From the NCBI GenBank assembly GCA_016930695.1, contig JAFGGD010000053.1:1-59227 (forward strand): a DNA stretch of 59,227 bases, written 5' to 3'. The stretch comes from Candidatus Eisenbacteria bacterium. Its GTDB lineage: Bacteria; Orphanbacterota; Orphanbacteria; Orphanbacterales; Orphanbacteraceae. Positions 1 to 11,629 of this stretch are shown piece after piece (positions within the stretch are counted from its first letter, which is position 1; each line of letters begins with the position of its first letter). The translations under genes and the position numbers were made by a program. The notes beneath the pieces were generated by a model that ran no database searches, was not told the DNA's origin, and saw only the letters and a list, made by a program, of their open reading frames with translations.

Positions 1-245
1 AAATCCAGTCGCCCCGACCATACTTTTCTCACCGGTAATCCAATCACCAAGCAGAGCCTGGAAAGGCTGGTTCCGAGCTCTTTCGAGAGCCGGCGCCCTT
101 TTTTTGACCTTCCTTCTCCTTTCGGTTAAAATGCGCACGTGGAGCGGGCGCGCCGCGCCTCCTCTTCGGCAAGCAACCGGTTTTTCTTCTCGAGCGCCGT
201 CGTGGCCCCCGCCTCACGGCTCTTCTTTTAAGGGGAGAATACTCG
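1..245. other. Left-edge intergenic region
   Basis: No convincing gene is visible here. Open frames on both strands are arginine/proline-rich composition artefacts. The only structure is a terminator-like hairpin near 73-105, listed separately. The first real start (246) has the Shine-Dalgarno AAGGGGAGAA just upstream. Confidence 0.6.
73..105 (+). terminator. Candidate intrinsic terminator of a gene left of the window
   Basis: Stem CCG(A)GCTCT / AGAGCCGG closed by a TTCG tetraloop, with one bulged A. Five bases later comes a run of seven T (99-105). The spacing between stem and T run is slightly long, so confidence is moderate. Confidence 0.4.
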
Positions 246-695
246 ATGCAGATCGGCATCATCGGCGCAGGCAGCTGCGACGCCGCGACGGCCGGGAAGG
301 CGGAGAAAGTGGGGCGACTCATCGCGGAACGCGGGGCCGTTCTTGTCTGCGGCGGAATGGGAGGAGTGATGGAAGCGGCCGCGAGGGGCGCCCGCGAGGG
401 GGGAGGGATCGCCGTCGGCGTGCTCCCCACCGCGGATCCGGATGAAGGCAATCCTTATCTGACGGTGCGGATCGCCACCGGTTTCGGCCAGGGGAGAAAC
501 GTGCTGATCCCCCGCTCCTGCCACGGGGTGATCGCGGTGGCGGGCGGTTACGGCACCCTTTCCGAAATCGCCCTGACCAGAAAACTGGGGGTGCCCCTGG
601 TCGGAATCGACACATGGGATCCGGACGGTTCATTCCCGGTCGTTTCCGAACCGGAGGAGGCGGTGAAGCTCCTGTGGAAGCAGATGGGAGAGTGA
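246..695 (+). CDS. LOG-like nucleotide-binding protein (TIGR00725 type)
   Basis: 149 residues with a Rossmann-like fold. It starts IGIIGAGS, has the glycine-rich stretch CGGMGGVMEAAARGA at about 35-49 and AGGYGTLSE at 99-107. The last matches the PGGxGTxxE phosphate-binding signature of the lysine-decarboxylase-like/LOG superfamily, with A replacing P. LOG enzymes release the base from nucleoside 5'-monophosphates. TIGR00725 members are compact relatives whose substrate is not firmly known. ATG start with Shine-Dalgarno AGGGGAGA. The stop overlaps the GTG start of the acylphosphatase gene (GTGA), which indicates translational coupling. Confidence 0.85.
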   Translation: MQIGIIGAGSCDAATAGKAEKVGRLIAERGAVLVCGGMGGVMEAAARGAREGGGIAVGVLPTADPDEGNPYLTVRIATGFGQGRNVLIPRSCHGVIAVAGGYGTLSEIALTRKLGVPLVGIDTWDPDGSFPVVSEPEEAVKLLWKQMGE

Positions 696-979
696 GCGAC
701 ACGATCCGCAGGCAGCTCCTGGTGCGGGGCCGCGTGCAGGGGGTGGGATTCCGCTATTTCACACGCCTCGAGGCGGAGAGGCTCGGCCTGACCGGTTTCG
801 TTCGAAACCTCCGGGACGGCGGCGTCGAGGCGGAGGCGCAAGGTCCGACGGAGGACGTGAACCGACTGACCGAGTCGGTCCGCCAAGGACCGCCCGGGTC
901 GCGGGTCGACGGGGTGAACGTGCTCGCCCGTCCGGTCCGGGAAAACGAGGAAGGCTTCCGGATCGAGACCACGATCTGA
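692..979 (+). CDS. acyP: Acylphosphatase
   Basis: 95 residues, the usual family length. VQGVGFRY carries the catalytic Arg (R21) and GFVRNLRDG the catalytic Asn (N39), equivalent to R23/N41 of the family. It hydrolyses carboxyl-phosphate bonds of acyl phosphates and is cytosolic. The start chosen is GTG at 692, overlapping the previous stop by four bases. An upstream in-frame ATG at 614 would add 26 residues with no family counterpart. It sits 10 nt before the sigma-factor gene, probably in the same transcript. Confidence 0.92.
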   Translation: MSDTIRRQLLVRGRVQGVGFRYFTRLEAERLGLTGFVRNLRDGGVEAEAQGPTEDVNRLTESVRQGPPGSRVDGVNVLARPVRENEEGFRIETTI

Positions 980-989
980 AGGGGAAGGG

Positions 990-2012
990 ATGAACCGGGA
1001 ACCGCGGGAGAAAATGTCGGACCGGGGCCGCCATCTGATCCGGGAGGGCCGGAAAAGAGGGTATATCCGATCCGAAGAGATCGATGAGTTGGTCTCCTCC
1101 GGAAACCTGACCGATGACGATCTGGAATCCGTCCTGCAAGCAGCGGAGGAAATCCGTATCCCGATCCGGGAGGCCGAAGAGGAGAAACGGGAACCCAGAA
1201 ACGCGGACGAGGCGTCTCCCCTCAGAATCTACCTGGACGAGATCGGGAAGATTCCCCGGATCACCCCGGAGGAGGAGGTGGAGCTCTCCCGGAGGATACG
1301 CGCCGGCGACGAGGAAGCCCGCAGGAAGATGATCCTCGCCAACCTCCGGTTGGTGGTCACCATCGCCCGGCACTACTGGAGCCGCGGTCATTCCTTCCTC
1401 GACCTGATCGAGGAGGGAAACCTGGGATTGATCCGGGCGGTCGATAAATACGACGGAGATAAAGGTTATCGATTCAGCACCTACGGCGCGTGGTGGATTC
1501 GCCAGTCCATCTCCCGGGCGATAGCCAACCGGAGCCGCGTGATTCGGATCCCCATCTACATCGTCCAACTCGTGAGCCGCTTCGAACAGACGCGGCGCCG
1601 CTTCCACCAGGAAAACGATCGTGAGCCGACCGCGGTGGAAACGGCGGAGATGATGAACATCCCGGAGAAGCGGGCCCGCATGCTCTCCCGGTTGATCGAA
1701 AGCATCCGCGCCCTCGACTCGGTGGCGAGCATCGAAACGATGCAACGGATCGTGAGGCAGATTCCCGAACGTTCCGAGTCGAACCCCTACGAGCTGGTGG
1801 AGCTCCAGCTCGAGCACGAGCGCCTCAACCGGCTCCTGCAACGCCTCTCCTCGCGGGAAGAGTCGATCCTCCGGATCCGCTTCGGCTTTGACGACGGCAA
1901 CCCCAAGTCGCTGGCGGAGACCGGCGAAACCTTCGGTCTCAGCCGGGAGAGGATCCGCCAGATCGAGAAACGCGCCCTCGCCAAGCTGCGCCGCCTTTTA
2001 GACTTGACCTGA
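990..2012 (+). CDS. Sigma-70 family sigma factor, primary-like (RpoD/SigA type)
   Basis: 340 residues. An acidic N-terminal helical part (about 8-60, GYIRSEEIDELVSSGNLTDDD) resembles region 1.1. Region 1.2 is at SPLRIYLDEIGKIPRITPEEE. Region 2 follows with the core-binding and -10 recognition stretch (DLIEEGNLGLIRAVDKY, then RFSTYGAWWIRQ), then region 3. Region 4 ends in the helix-turn-helix LAETGETFGLSRERIRQIE. Having region 1.1 makes it the best candidate in the window for the housekeeping factor or a close group 2 paralogue. It is short because the non-conserved region between 1.2 and 2 is absent. Shine-Dalgarno GGGGAAGGG. A second RpoD-like factor (21142-22008) and FliA are also present. 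Confidence 0.9.
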   Translation: MNREPREKMSDRGRHLIREGRKRGYIRSEEIDELVSSGNLTDDDLESVLQAAEEIRIPIREAEEEKREPRNADEASPLRIYLDEIGKIPRITPEEEVELSRRIRAGDEEARRKMILANLRLVVTIARHYWSRGHSFLDLIEEGNLGLIRAVDKYDGDKGYRFSTYGAWWIRQSISRAIANRSRVIRIPIYIVQLVSRFEQTRRRFHQENDREPTAVETAEMMNIPEKRARMLSRLIESIRALDSVASIETMQRIVRQIPERSESNPYELVELQLEHERLNRLLQRLSSREESILRIRFGFDDGNPKSLAETGETFGLSRERIRQIEKRALAKLRRLLDLT

Positions 2013-2080
2013 AAAGGGGGTTGTTCCCCCTCCACGGCGGTGGTATTTTCCGGAGACGAAACCGGAGGAGGACGCCCATC

Positions 2081-2605
2081 ATGAATTGGAAAGAGCGACT
2101 TCGGGTGATCCGGGATTTCCCCAAACCGGGGATCGGTTTCATCGACATCACGACTCTGCTCGGCGATCCGGTCGCCTTCGAAGAAGCGGTGGAGGCGATG
2201 ACCGAACCGCTCCGATCGCGCGGGGTGGACAAGGTGGTTTGCATCGAGTCACGGGGGTTCCTTTTCGGCGCGCCCATGGCTCTCCGGCTCGGGGCGGGCT
2301 TGGTGCCCCTCCGCAAGCCGGGAAAGCTCCCGGCGAAGATTCTTCGGGAGGAGTACTCCCTCGAGTACGGCGTCGATTCGATCGAAATGCACGCCGACGC
2401 CCTCCGCGAGGGGGAGCGTGTGGTGATCGTGGACGACCTGCTCGCCACGGGGGGAACCGCCGCCGCCGCCGCCCGGCTCGTCGAAAGGGCGGGGGGGCGC
2501 GTGGAGGCGATGCTCTTCCTGGTGGAACTCGCCTTCCTGAACGGGCGGGAAAAATTAAACGGGCGCGAGATCCTCTCGATCGTCCGTTACGACACAGAGG
2601 CTTGA
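2081..2605 (+). CDS. apt: Adenine phosphoribosyltransferase
   Basis: 174 residues. It converts adenine plus PRPP to AMP and PPi in purine salvage, in the cytosol. The PRPP-binding loop is VVIVDDLLATGGTAAAA. The N-terminal LRVIRDFPKPGIGFIDITTLL and the mid-protein CIESRGFLFGAP are typical of Apt. ATG at 2081 has a good Shine-Dalgarno (GGAGGAG, 2064-2070). A longer frame from 2021 has no such support. It ends seven bases before the tRNA gene. Confidence 0.95.
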   Translation: MNWKERLRVIRDFPKPGIGFIDITTLLGDPVAFEEAVEAMTEPLRSRGVDKVVCIESRGFLFGAPMALRLGAGLVPLRKPGKLPAKILREEYSLEYGVDSIEMHADALREGERVVIVDDLLATGGTAAAAARLVERAGGRVEAMLFLVELAFLNGREKLNGREILSIVRYDTEA

Positions 2606-2612
2606 TCGGTTC

Positions 2613-2686
2613 GCCCCCGTAGCTCAGTTAGGATAGAGCGCCGGTTTCCTAAACCGGGTGCCCAAGTTCGAGTCTTGGCGGGGGCA
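2613..2686 (+). tRNA. tRNA-Arg (anticodon CCT)
   Basis: A complete 74-nt cloverleaf. The acceptor stem GCCCCCG pairs with CGGGGGC, the D arm is GCTC/GAGC, the anticodon stem is CCGGT/ACCGG around TTCCTAA (anticodon CCT), and the T arm is CCAAG/CTTGG around TTCGAGT. The discriminator is A. The 3' CCA is not encoded (TTT follows). It lies between apt and the STAS gene. Confidence 0.96.
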
Positions 2687-2712
2687 TTTCGACGAGTCCG
2701 GAGGGTCCGGGA

Positions 2713-3081
2713 GTGAAGGTGCAGCGGCGCGAACGGGACGGCGTGGTCGTCCTCGATTTGAGCGGCAAGATCCTCGGCGGCAACGACTCGGAGGACCTCA
2801 AAAACGAGATCGACCGCGCGATCGACGAGGGGATCCCCTCGCTTCTGATCAACCTGGGGGGAGTGGCGTGGATGAACAGTTCCGGGCTGGGCATTCTGCT
2901 CTCCGGTTTCCTTCGCCTGAAAGAGAAGGGGGGGGCGACCAAGTTTCTCCGCGTACAGCCGCGGGTCAAGGAGATCCTGGTCACGACCAAGCTGATTCAG
3001 GTCTTGGAGGTATTCGACGATGAGGAGGAGGCGATCCGCTCTTTCGCGGAGGGAGGAAGCCGAAGCGTCCCGCGCCCCTAG
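2713..3081 (+). CDS. STAS-domain anti-sigma factor antagonist
   Basis: 122 residues forming one STAS domain of the SpoIIAA/RsbV type: beta strand VVVLDLSGKILGG, then WMNSSGLGILLSGF, where S57 next to GLG is the expected phosphorylated serine. Such proteins bind an anti-sigma kinase in the unphosphorylated state and release the sigma factor. The matching phosphatase could be the SpoIIE-domain protein at 11630-14164 (inference). GTG start with GGAGGGTCCGGGA upstream. Residues after about 110 are poorly conserved and overlap the next gene. Confidence 0.88.
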   Translation: MKVQRRERDGVVVLDLSGKILGGNDSEDLKNEIDRAIDEGIPSLLINLGGVAWMNSSGLGILLSGFLRLKEKGGATKFLRVQPRVKEILVTTKLIQVLEVFDDEEEAIRSFAEGGSRSVPRP

Positions 3082-3298
3082 CGAAATCGCGGTGCGCGCC
3101 GTCCGGTTGGTCCTTCTCCTCGCCCTCGCCGGCTGCCTCGCGTACGCTTTCTACGTCTTCTGGTACGGCGTTCTTCCACGTACCGGCCCTTCCCCTCTTC
3201 GTTGGATTCTTCCCGCTCTTTTCGCGGTCAGCGTCCTCGTCCTTCTGCGTCGGGCGATTCGCACCGCCATCGAGATCCGAAAGGGACTCCGCCGATGA
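3020..3298 (+). CDS. Small two-helix membrane protein
   Basis: 92 residues if it starts at ATG 3020. It has a basic N terminus, then two hydrophobic helices (about residues 27-48, AVRLVLLLALAGCLAYAFYV, and 62-78). I recognise no family. The 62-bp overlap with the STAS gene is suspicious, and neither ATG 3020 nor GTG 3092 (68 residues) has a clear ribosome site. The stop overlaps the ATG of the diguanylate cyclase gene (ATGA), which argues that the frame is translated and coupled. Confidence 0.6.
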   Translation: MRRRRSALSRREEAEASRAPSEIAVRAVRLVLLLALAGCLAYAFYVFWYGVLPRTGPSPLRWILPALFAVSVLVLLRRAIRTAIEIRKGLRR

Positions 3299-4248
3299 AC
3301 GACCGCGGCCATCCATTGACGGACGAGGTTTTCATGCTGCTCGCGTCCCTCCGCGAACACCGCGGCTCCCGGGACCGCATGCTCCGGCATTTCCTTTCGG
3401 AGATCCTCGCCCGAAAGGGTTTGATGGACGCGACGATCCTTCTCCGCCTGCCCGGCCGGCGGGCGCTCCTCTGCCGCGAACGTCGGGGCGTTTTCGCCTG
3501 CGAGGAACGACCCGCGGGGACGGAACTCCCTTTCGGAGCGGAGGGGCGATTCGACGGATCCCCTCCCGAATGGATCGCCCCGAAAGGTGAGAGTATCCAC
3601 GCCTTCCCGTTGGGGGAGGGGATTTCGTCCCACGGCCTTCTGCTGGTCGGATCGGAAGGGGACCGTCTCGACACGGGCGTGAGGGAAGACCTCGTGCGGC
3701 TCGCCCGTTTCCTGGCGGTGGGCTTGGACAACGTCCACCTTCTCGACGAAGCGCGGCAGGAGAGCCGACTCGATCCCTTGACCGGTCTTTTTAACTACAA
3801 ACATTTAAACGAACAGCTCCGCCTGGAGATCGAACGGGCGCGGCGGTTCGGGAGCCGTCTCTCCATCCTGTTGGCCGATCTGGACCGGTTCAAGGATCTG
3901 AACGACCGTTTCGGCCACCCTTGGGGGAACGAGGCGCTCAAGGAGGTCGCCCGCCTTCTCGCCGATTCCACACGATCCATCGACACGGCCGCCAAATACG
4001 GAGGCGACGAGTTTTTGCTCATCCTGCCGAACACGGACCGACGCGGCGCCTGTCGCGCCGCGGAGCGGCTGGTGAAAAAGATGCGGGGGCTGCGGCTGCC
4101 GGGAGTGGGGGACCGTTTCCGGCTCACCCTCTCGGTGGGAGTGGCTTCCTTTCCGGAGGACGGAACGGATGTCCGCGCGCTGATCCGAGCCGCCGACGAG
4201 GCGCTTTACCGCGCCAAGGGGCGGGGCGGCGACAGCGTGGCGGCCTGA
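3295..4248 (+). CDS. Diguanylate cyclase, GAF-GGDEF
   Basis: 317 residues. The N-terminal half (about 5-150) looks like a divergent GAF sensor, and the C-terminal half is a GGDEF domain. The active-site motif GGDEF is at 236-240, preceded by the product-inhibition site RxxD (R227-D230) at the canonical five-residue distance. It should make c-di-GMP from two GTP under feedback control. LTGLFNYKHL and DLDRFKDLNDRFGH are typical. No membrane segment is present, so it is cytosolic unless tethered by the coupled membrane protein upstream. The window also holds PilZ proteins at 22250 and 18552. Confidence 0.93.
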   Translation: MNDRGHPLTDEVFMLLASLREHRGSRDRMLRHFLSEILARKGLMDATILLRLPGRRALLCRERRGVFACEERPAGTELPFGAEGRFDGSPPEWIAPKGESIHAFPLGEGISSHGLLLVGSEGDRLDTGVREDLVRLARFLAVGLDNVHLLDEARQESRLDPLTGLFNYKHLNEQLRLEIERARRFGSRLSILLADLDRFKDLNDRFGHPWGNEALKEVARLLADSTRSIDTAAKYGGDEFLLILPNTDRRGACRAAERLVKKMRGLRLPGVGDRFRLTLSVGVASFPEDGTDVRALIRAADEALYRAKGRGGDSVAA

Positions 4249-4306
4249 CCGAACCCACCATAGACGCCCGCCGGTCGCGACCGGGGCGCCAAAGGAACGG
4301 CTCACC

Positions 4307-5602
<1,296 letters not shown>

Positions 5603-5647
5603 GGGCTGCTCGTACCGGCCGCCGGAGAACGGAAGGACGCGCGGGGC

Positions 5648-6634
5648 ATGAATGACGTAATGGTCACCGGCGGAGCCGGTTTCATCGGATCCCATCTCGC
5701 GAGGCGGCTGGCCGAGCGGGGGGATCGGGTCCGGGTTCTGGACAACTTCTCAACGGGAAAAAGGGACAACCTGGCGGACATCACCGACCGGGTGGAGGTG
5801 ATCGAGGGGGACCTGCGGGACCTGGAAACGGTTCGCCGCGCCGCCCGGGGGGTCCGCTGGATCCTGCACCAGGGAGCGCTGGCTTCGGTCCCCCGTTCCC
5901 TGGCCGATCCCGTCGCCTGCAACGACGTGAACGTCGGTGGGACTCTCAACGTTCTGATCGCCGCGAAAGAGGAGAGCGTGGACCGCGTGGTTTTCGCCTC
6001 CTCGTCGTCGGTTTACGGGAACTCGGAGAAATCGCCGAAACACGAGGACGACCCCACGGACCCGCTCTCCCCCTACGCGGTCAGCAAGAGGGTGGGGGAG
6101 ATGTACGGCGGAGTGTTCCACGGGCTTTTCGGCGTCCCCTTCACGGCGATTCGCTATTTCAACGTCTTCGGTCCCTACCAAGACGAGAAATCGGCTTACG
6201 CCGCGGTGATCCCGATCTTCATCCGCTCTCTTCTGGCGGGGGAAAGGCCGACCATCTTCGGCGACGGGACGCAATCCCGGGATTTCACATTCATCTCGAA
6301 CGTGGTGGACGCCAATCTACTCGCCCTGGAGCGTCCGGACGCGGTCGGCCGGATCCTCAACGTCGCATGCGGCGGAAGCTACGACCTGAACCATCTCGTG
6401 ACGGTCCTGAATCGTCTGCTCGGGACGGATCACGAACCGGTCTACGAAGAGCCCCGCGCCGGGGACGTGAAACACTCGCGGGCGGACATCGAGCGGGCGC
6501 GACGACTGCTCGGGTACGAGCCGAAGGCCGGCTTCGAGGAAGGATTGGAACGGACCCTGGATTGGTACAGGCGGAAGATCGCCGCCGAGGAAGAGAGCTT
6601 CTCCACCGGCCGGGGGAAAAACCGTTCGGAATAA
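5648..6634 (+). CDS. NAD-dependent UDP-sugar 4-epimerase (extended SDR, WbpP/TviC-like)
   Basis: 328 residues. The Rossmann motif VTGGAGFIGSHL is at 6-17, the catalytic S/Y/K are in ASSSSVYG (about S119-S121), Y143 and K147 (SPYAVSKRVGE), and NVFGPYQ is typical of UDP-hexose epimerases. It probably interconverts UDP-GlcNAc and UDP-GalNAc, or their uronic acids, with the dehydrogenase 45 nt upstream. The tail after about 310 is low-complexity. Substrate cannot be fixed from sequence. Confidence 0.88.
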   Translation: MNDVMVTGGAGFIGSHLARRLAERGDRVRVLDNFSTGKRDNLADITDRVEVIEGDLRDLETVRRAARGVRWILHQGALASVPRSLADPVACNDVNVGGTLNVLIAAKEESVDRVVFASSSSVYGNSEKSPKHEDDPTDPLSPYAVSKRVGEMYGGVFHGLFGVPFTAIRYFNVFGPYQDEKSAYAAVIPIFIRSLLAGERPTIFGDGTQSRDFTFISNVVDANLLALERPDAVGRILNVACGGSYDLNHLVTVLNRLLGTDHEPVYEEPRAGDVKHSRADIERARRLLGYEPKAGFEEGLERTLDWYRRKIAAEEESFSTGRGKNRSE

Positions 6635-6674
6635 GTCGGGCGCGCCGCCCCGAACGCGCACCGCGGGTAGGCCC

Positions 6675-7827
6675 ATGACACCCAGTTCTCCATCACGAAC
6701 CCCCGCGGATGGGGCGCGGCTCCCCGCGGACCTGGTGGACTCACTCCACGTGGGTGTCCTTCTTCTCGATCCCTCGGGCCGCGTGGAGCGGATGAACCGG
6801 ACCGCCGAACGGCTGTTGCTCTGCGCGGGCGCGACGCGCGCCGCCGGCGTCGACTTTCGGGAGTTCCTCCCGCCGGAAAGCGTGGTGCGCGAGGCGATCG
6901 AGGAAACCTTCCGGGACGGGCGCGCCGTTCCGAATCGGGTCGGCCCCGTCTCCGGGGCGCGCGGCGCCCGAACGGTCCGCTGCATCACCTCGATCCTTCG
7001 CTCAGCCGCGGGGGAAACCGAGGGAGTGGTCTGCGAGCTGCAGGACGTGACCTCCACCACCCGCCTCGAGGAGGAACTCCACCAGCTGGACCGCCTCGCC
7101 ACGGTGGGGCGCTTCGCCTCCACCATCGCCCACGAGATCCGCAATCCACTCACCGGTATATTCGCCGGCATCCAATTTTTGGAAAAGACACTTCCCGCCG
7201 AGACGGAAGAGCAGAGGATGACTTACCAGATCGTGCAGGAAGAGGTGGAACGGCTGGGCCGCGTCGTGACCGACATGCTCGAGGCGGCGCGGCCGCCGAA
7301 GCCGAAACTGATCGAGTCCGACCCCAACCGTCTATTGGAGAAGGTGGCGCGGCTGCTCGCGGAGGACGCACGCCGGCGAAGAGTCCGTGTCGTGCTCGCC
7401 GCCGACGACACGCTCCCGCGCATTCGGCTCGACCCGGATCTGATCAGTCAGGTCCTTCTCAATCTGGGCCGGAACGCGGTGGAGGCGAGCCCGCCGGGAG
7501 GGAGCGTCACGATGGAGACTTCCGTTTCCGTCGGCGCGCCGACCCGCGGGATCCTCCCCCGGAGCGGCACCCTGCCCGGTATGGAGTTCCGCGTTCGCGA
7601 CGAAGGACCCGGGGTCCCCCCCGATGACCGGGAGAGGATCTTCGAGCCTTTCCACACATCGAAGGACGGGGGGACCGGCCTCGGTCTCTATATCTCCTTT
7701 CAGATCATGGAGCGGCACGGCGGCGCGCTCTGGGTCCGCACCGGTGAAAGGGGGGGGGCGGAGTTCGTCGCGCGCGTCCCTTATCTCCCGGTCGAAGAAG
7801 GGTCGGGCGGATGCGGGGGAGAGACCG

Positions 7828-7838
<11 letters not shown>
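6675..7838 (+). CDS. PAS sensor histidine kinase (NtrB/AtoS-like)
   Basis: 387 residues and no membrane segment, so a cytosolic sensor. The PAS domain is at about 20-125, the H-box IAHEIRNPLTG has the phosphorylated H153, and the N, G1 and G2 boxes of the ATPase follow (NLGRNAVEA, DEGPGVPP, GGTGLGLYIS). It overlaps the downstream response-regulator gene by 11 nt, so the two are a cognate pair. The signal is not apparent. Confidence 0.92.
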
Positions 7839-9246
<1,408 letters not shown>

Positions 9247-9731
9247 CGATCCCTCTCGTGCTTGTCTTCTCCGCGGGGTGTGGTTACAGCCTCTCCGGGA
9301 AGACGAACCCCCACATCCGCACGATCGCCGTTCCCCTGTTCGAAAACGAATCTCTCGAAAAGGGAATCGAGGAGATCCTCACCGCGGAGATCATCGACGT
9401 GATTCAGGAAAACCGTGTCCTCTCCCTGACGGGCGAACGGAACGCCGATTCGGTTCTTCTCGGCAAGATCGTCGACTACAGGCGGAGCGTCTCCTCCTAC
9501 GACGCGAATGAGGACGTGCAGGAGTACAAGGTGGAGATCGTCGTTTCCGTCGAATATGAGGATCGCGTGAAGAGGAAAACCCTCTGGAAAGAGCCTCGCA
9601 TGCACGGCTGGTCCACCTACTATGTAGTCCCCACAGCGGGTTATGAAGTGGAGGAAGAGGAGGACGCTCAGCTCCGTGCCGCCCGCAAACTCGCCGAGGA
9701 TATCAAGACCAAGACCGTCGAAGGCTGGTAA

Positions 9732-10633
9732 CCTACTTATTTATAATATATTTATGCCGTTTTTCGACCTTTTTTCTTAAGTTTCCCTCGTTTTCATCTG
9801 TTTTTATTCGTGTTATGCCGCTTCTTCCCTTAATCCTGAATCCTCTCCTCGCTCGTATCGACCTCCTAAGGGGTTTTCCTCGATGGAGCTGGTATATTTG
9901 CCCCTTTTCCACCTGTATTACGACTACAGACGCCGTACAGGCCTTAGAGGTACCCTCCACAGGGATGCACATCCGGAATCTCTCTCAAACCCACTCTTTC
10001 CGGCGTCTTAAGCGCGTTACACAGTAGAGATCCTTCCTTACCTCGGGAAAGCACTTCAATCGCTCGCCGTAAACATGCTGTTTTTCCTCGTTTCGCCTTT
10101 CATTTCCCGCTTCCTTTTCTCTCCATCTCTCTTCTTCTCTCCGTTTCTTCTTAGGACTTCTTCTCGCAACCCACTTCTATTTCAACAGTTACTTCCATTG
10201 GCGGGGAGGGAGGGTCTTCCTTTTCCCCATGCTTTCCACACCACTTCTATGTTGACATAATATGTATTCTACGACATATCAGAACTGTGGATAAAACAAC
10301 CCCTTCCATCGCCTTCCGCCAGAAAGTCGATCTATCAAAGCTCGACTCCCTGCCTCCATGAAACCGAATATCTCGTATCGGAGAAGCGGATCTTGGATTA
10401 TCCCCGGTGGGACCTCTGAGACGACTGGCGCCTCATCCGTCCGAAGTGACGGATGGAATCGTGCGCTCGATCGAATGGCCGACGCTCCTTCCGGCGGAGG
10501 AAAGTAAACGAAAGGGACGGAAGCGAAGGCGGTCCGGATCGAGGAAATTCACACGTGGACGGCGCCTTTCCCTTCCGGCATTCCGGATCGCGGAGAAACG
10601 TTCGAAAGCCGGATCGAGGGTATTGAAAAGGAA
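9732..10633. other. Long gene-poor region with polypyrimidine tract and DnaA box
   Basis: Roughly 900 bp without a credible gene, lower in GC than its surroundings. 9735-9760 is very AT-rich, and about 10078-10200 is a polypyrimidine tract on the plus strand. A consensus DnaA box (TTATCCACA) lies on the minus strand at 10286-10294, with weaker relatives at about 9903, 10232 and 10397. TTGACA at 10252-10257 could be a -35 element but its -10 partner is poor. A perfect 8-bp hairpin (CATCCGTC / GACGGATG) sits at 10434-10455. I cannot assign a function. Confidence 0.5.
10286..10294 (-). promoter_or_regulatory. Consensus DnaA box
   Basis: TGTGGATAA on the plus strand is the exact complement of TTATCCACA. 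One perfect box plus two or three relaxed boxes in an AT-rich non-coding gap is suggestive. Chance occurrence of a single 9-mer in 59 kb is also quite likely. Confidence 0.35.
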
Positions 10634-10657
10634 GAGCCGCCCCCAAAGAGGCGGCTC
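10634..10657 (-). terminator. Intrinsic terminator of the TPR gene
   Basis: A perfect 8-bp stem GAGCCGCC / GGCGGCTC around an 8-nt loop, 26 bp beyond the stop of the minus-strand TPR gene. On that strand it is followed by the U-rich TTCCTTTTC. Confidence 0.7.
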
Positions 10658-10682
10658 CTGAATGCAATCGGTCAAACCCCGC

Positions 10683-11411
10683 TCAGGGGGTGGATCGAGC
10701 CATGCCGTTGTCGGCGAGTTCCACTTCCTTCTTCAGCCAATCCAACCCGGCCAGATCGATGGCGTCCAGCTTCGTCTCGTCCAAATCGGCGAGAAGCGCC
10801 GCCGCCCGTGAAAACTCGCCTCCCGCCCGATAACACCGGGCGGCGGAAAAGCGGAGATGCGCCTTTCTCTCCGGGTCATCCTGAGACTCGCCGAGTTCCT
10901 CGTAGAGACGGGCCGCCTCCAAGGGTCGCCCTCGCCCCTCCTCCACGGCGGCGAGCCCGGATCGGGCGCCGAAGTGGATCGTATCCCCTTCCCGGGTCTT
11001 TTCAAGCGCCATCCGGTAGTACCTCTCGGCATCGTCCCAGCGATTCAGGTAAAAGTTGGAATCGCCGCAAACCAGCGCGGCATACCCGGCTTCGCCGTGA
11101 CGGGGATGGGACTGGAGGAAAGTGGAAAGACGATAGGCGGCGTCCGCGTAGTTCCCCGCCTGATACATGCCGACCCCCTGGCTCAGGAGAGCCTGGCTGG
11201 AGCGGACGGAACCGCTGCGGAACTGGATGAAGAGGAAAATCACCACGACGAGGAAAAGCGCCCCGCCGACGCCCAGAAGAACCTGGTTACGGTGGGACTG
11301 CATGTACCCCGCGACCTGAAATGTCGTGGTGACGAACTGATCCTCTTTCAGCTGTCTTTTTTTCAATCGTTTCCCGGTTGCCAACGCGCGTCTCGCTCCT
11401 TTCCTCGACAT
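10683..11411 (-). CDS. Membrane-anchored TPR protein (YfgM-like)
   Basis: 242 residues from ATG 11411. A basic N terminus, one membrane helix (about 44-64, VLLGVGGALFLVVVIFLFIQF), then a periplasmic tetratricopeptide region (GVGMYQAGNYADAAYRLSTFL, YYRMALEKTREGD, AARLYEELGES). The layout matches YfgM-type proteins that accompany the Sec translocon or envelope chaperones, but sequence alone does not prove that role. The frame runs upstream to 11606, but those residues overlap the divergent promoter region and look non-coding. A strong terminator follows. Confidence 0.75.
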   Translation of the reverse strand: MSRKGARRALATGKRLKKRQLKEDQFVTTTFQVAGYMQSHRNQVLLGVGGALFLVVVIFLFIQFRSGSVRSSQALLSQGVGMYQAGNYADAAYRLSTFLQSHPRHGEAGYAALVCGDSNFYLNRWDDAERYYRMALEKTREGDTIHFGARSGLAAVEEGRGRPLEAARLYEELGESQDDPERKAHLRFSAARCYRAGGEFSRAAALLADLDETKLDAIDLAGLDWLKKEVELADNGMARSTP

Positions 11412-11537
11412 GAGTACTTTAATTGAATGACGGTAACACAGCTCGAACGAAGGGGCAACCGTTCGATGCCCGAGGAGAAAAGAATCGCCGGCCTCCGCGC
11501 GTCCCTCTTCCGCACGCGGGCCGCCATCCGATTTTTC

Positions 11538-11567
11538 TTGACAGTCGTATCCGCATCTTCTTATTCT
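11538..11567 (+). promoter_or_regulatory. Sigma-70-type promoter of the SpoIIE phosphatase gene
   Basis: TTGACA at 11538-11543, 18-bp spacer, TATTCT at 11562-11567. It is 63 bp before the ATG at 11630, in the divergent region between the TPR gene and the phosphatase gene. Confidence 0.55.
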
Positions 11568-11629
11568 GTAGACACTTCGGGTCTCTCCTCCCGGAGCGAC
11601 CCGCACCCCCCCGATCCGGAGGCGGGAGC

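Noticed and set aside
2613-2686. tRNA-Arg as an integration site
   Set aside because: No integrase, direct repeat of the tRNA 3' end or foreign-looking DNA follows it.
9732-10400. Firm call of a replication origin
   Set aside because: Only one perfect DnaA box, no dnaA, dnaN or parAB nearby, and no skew data.
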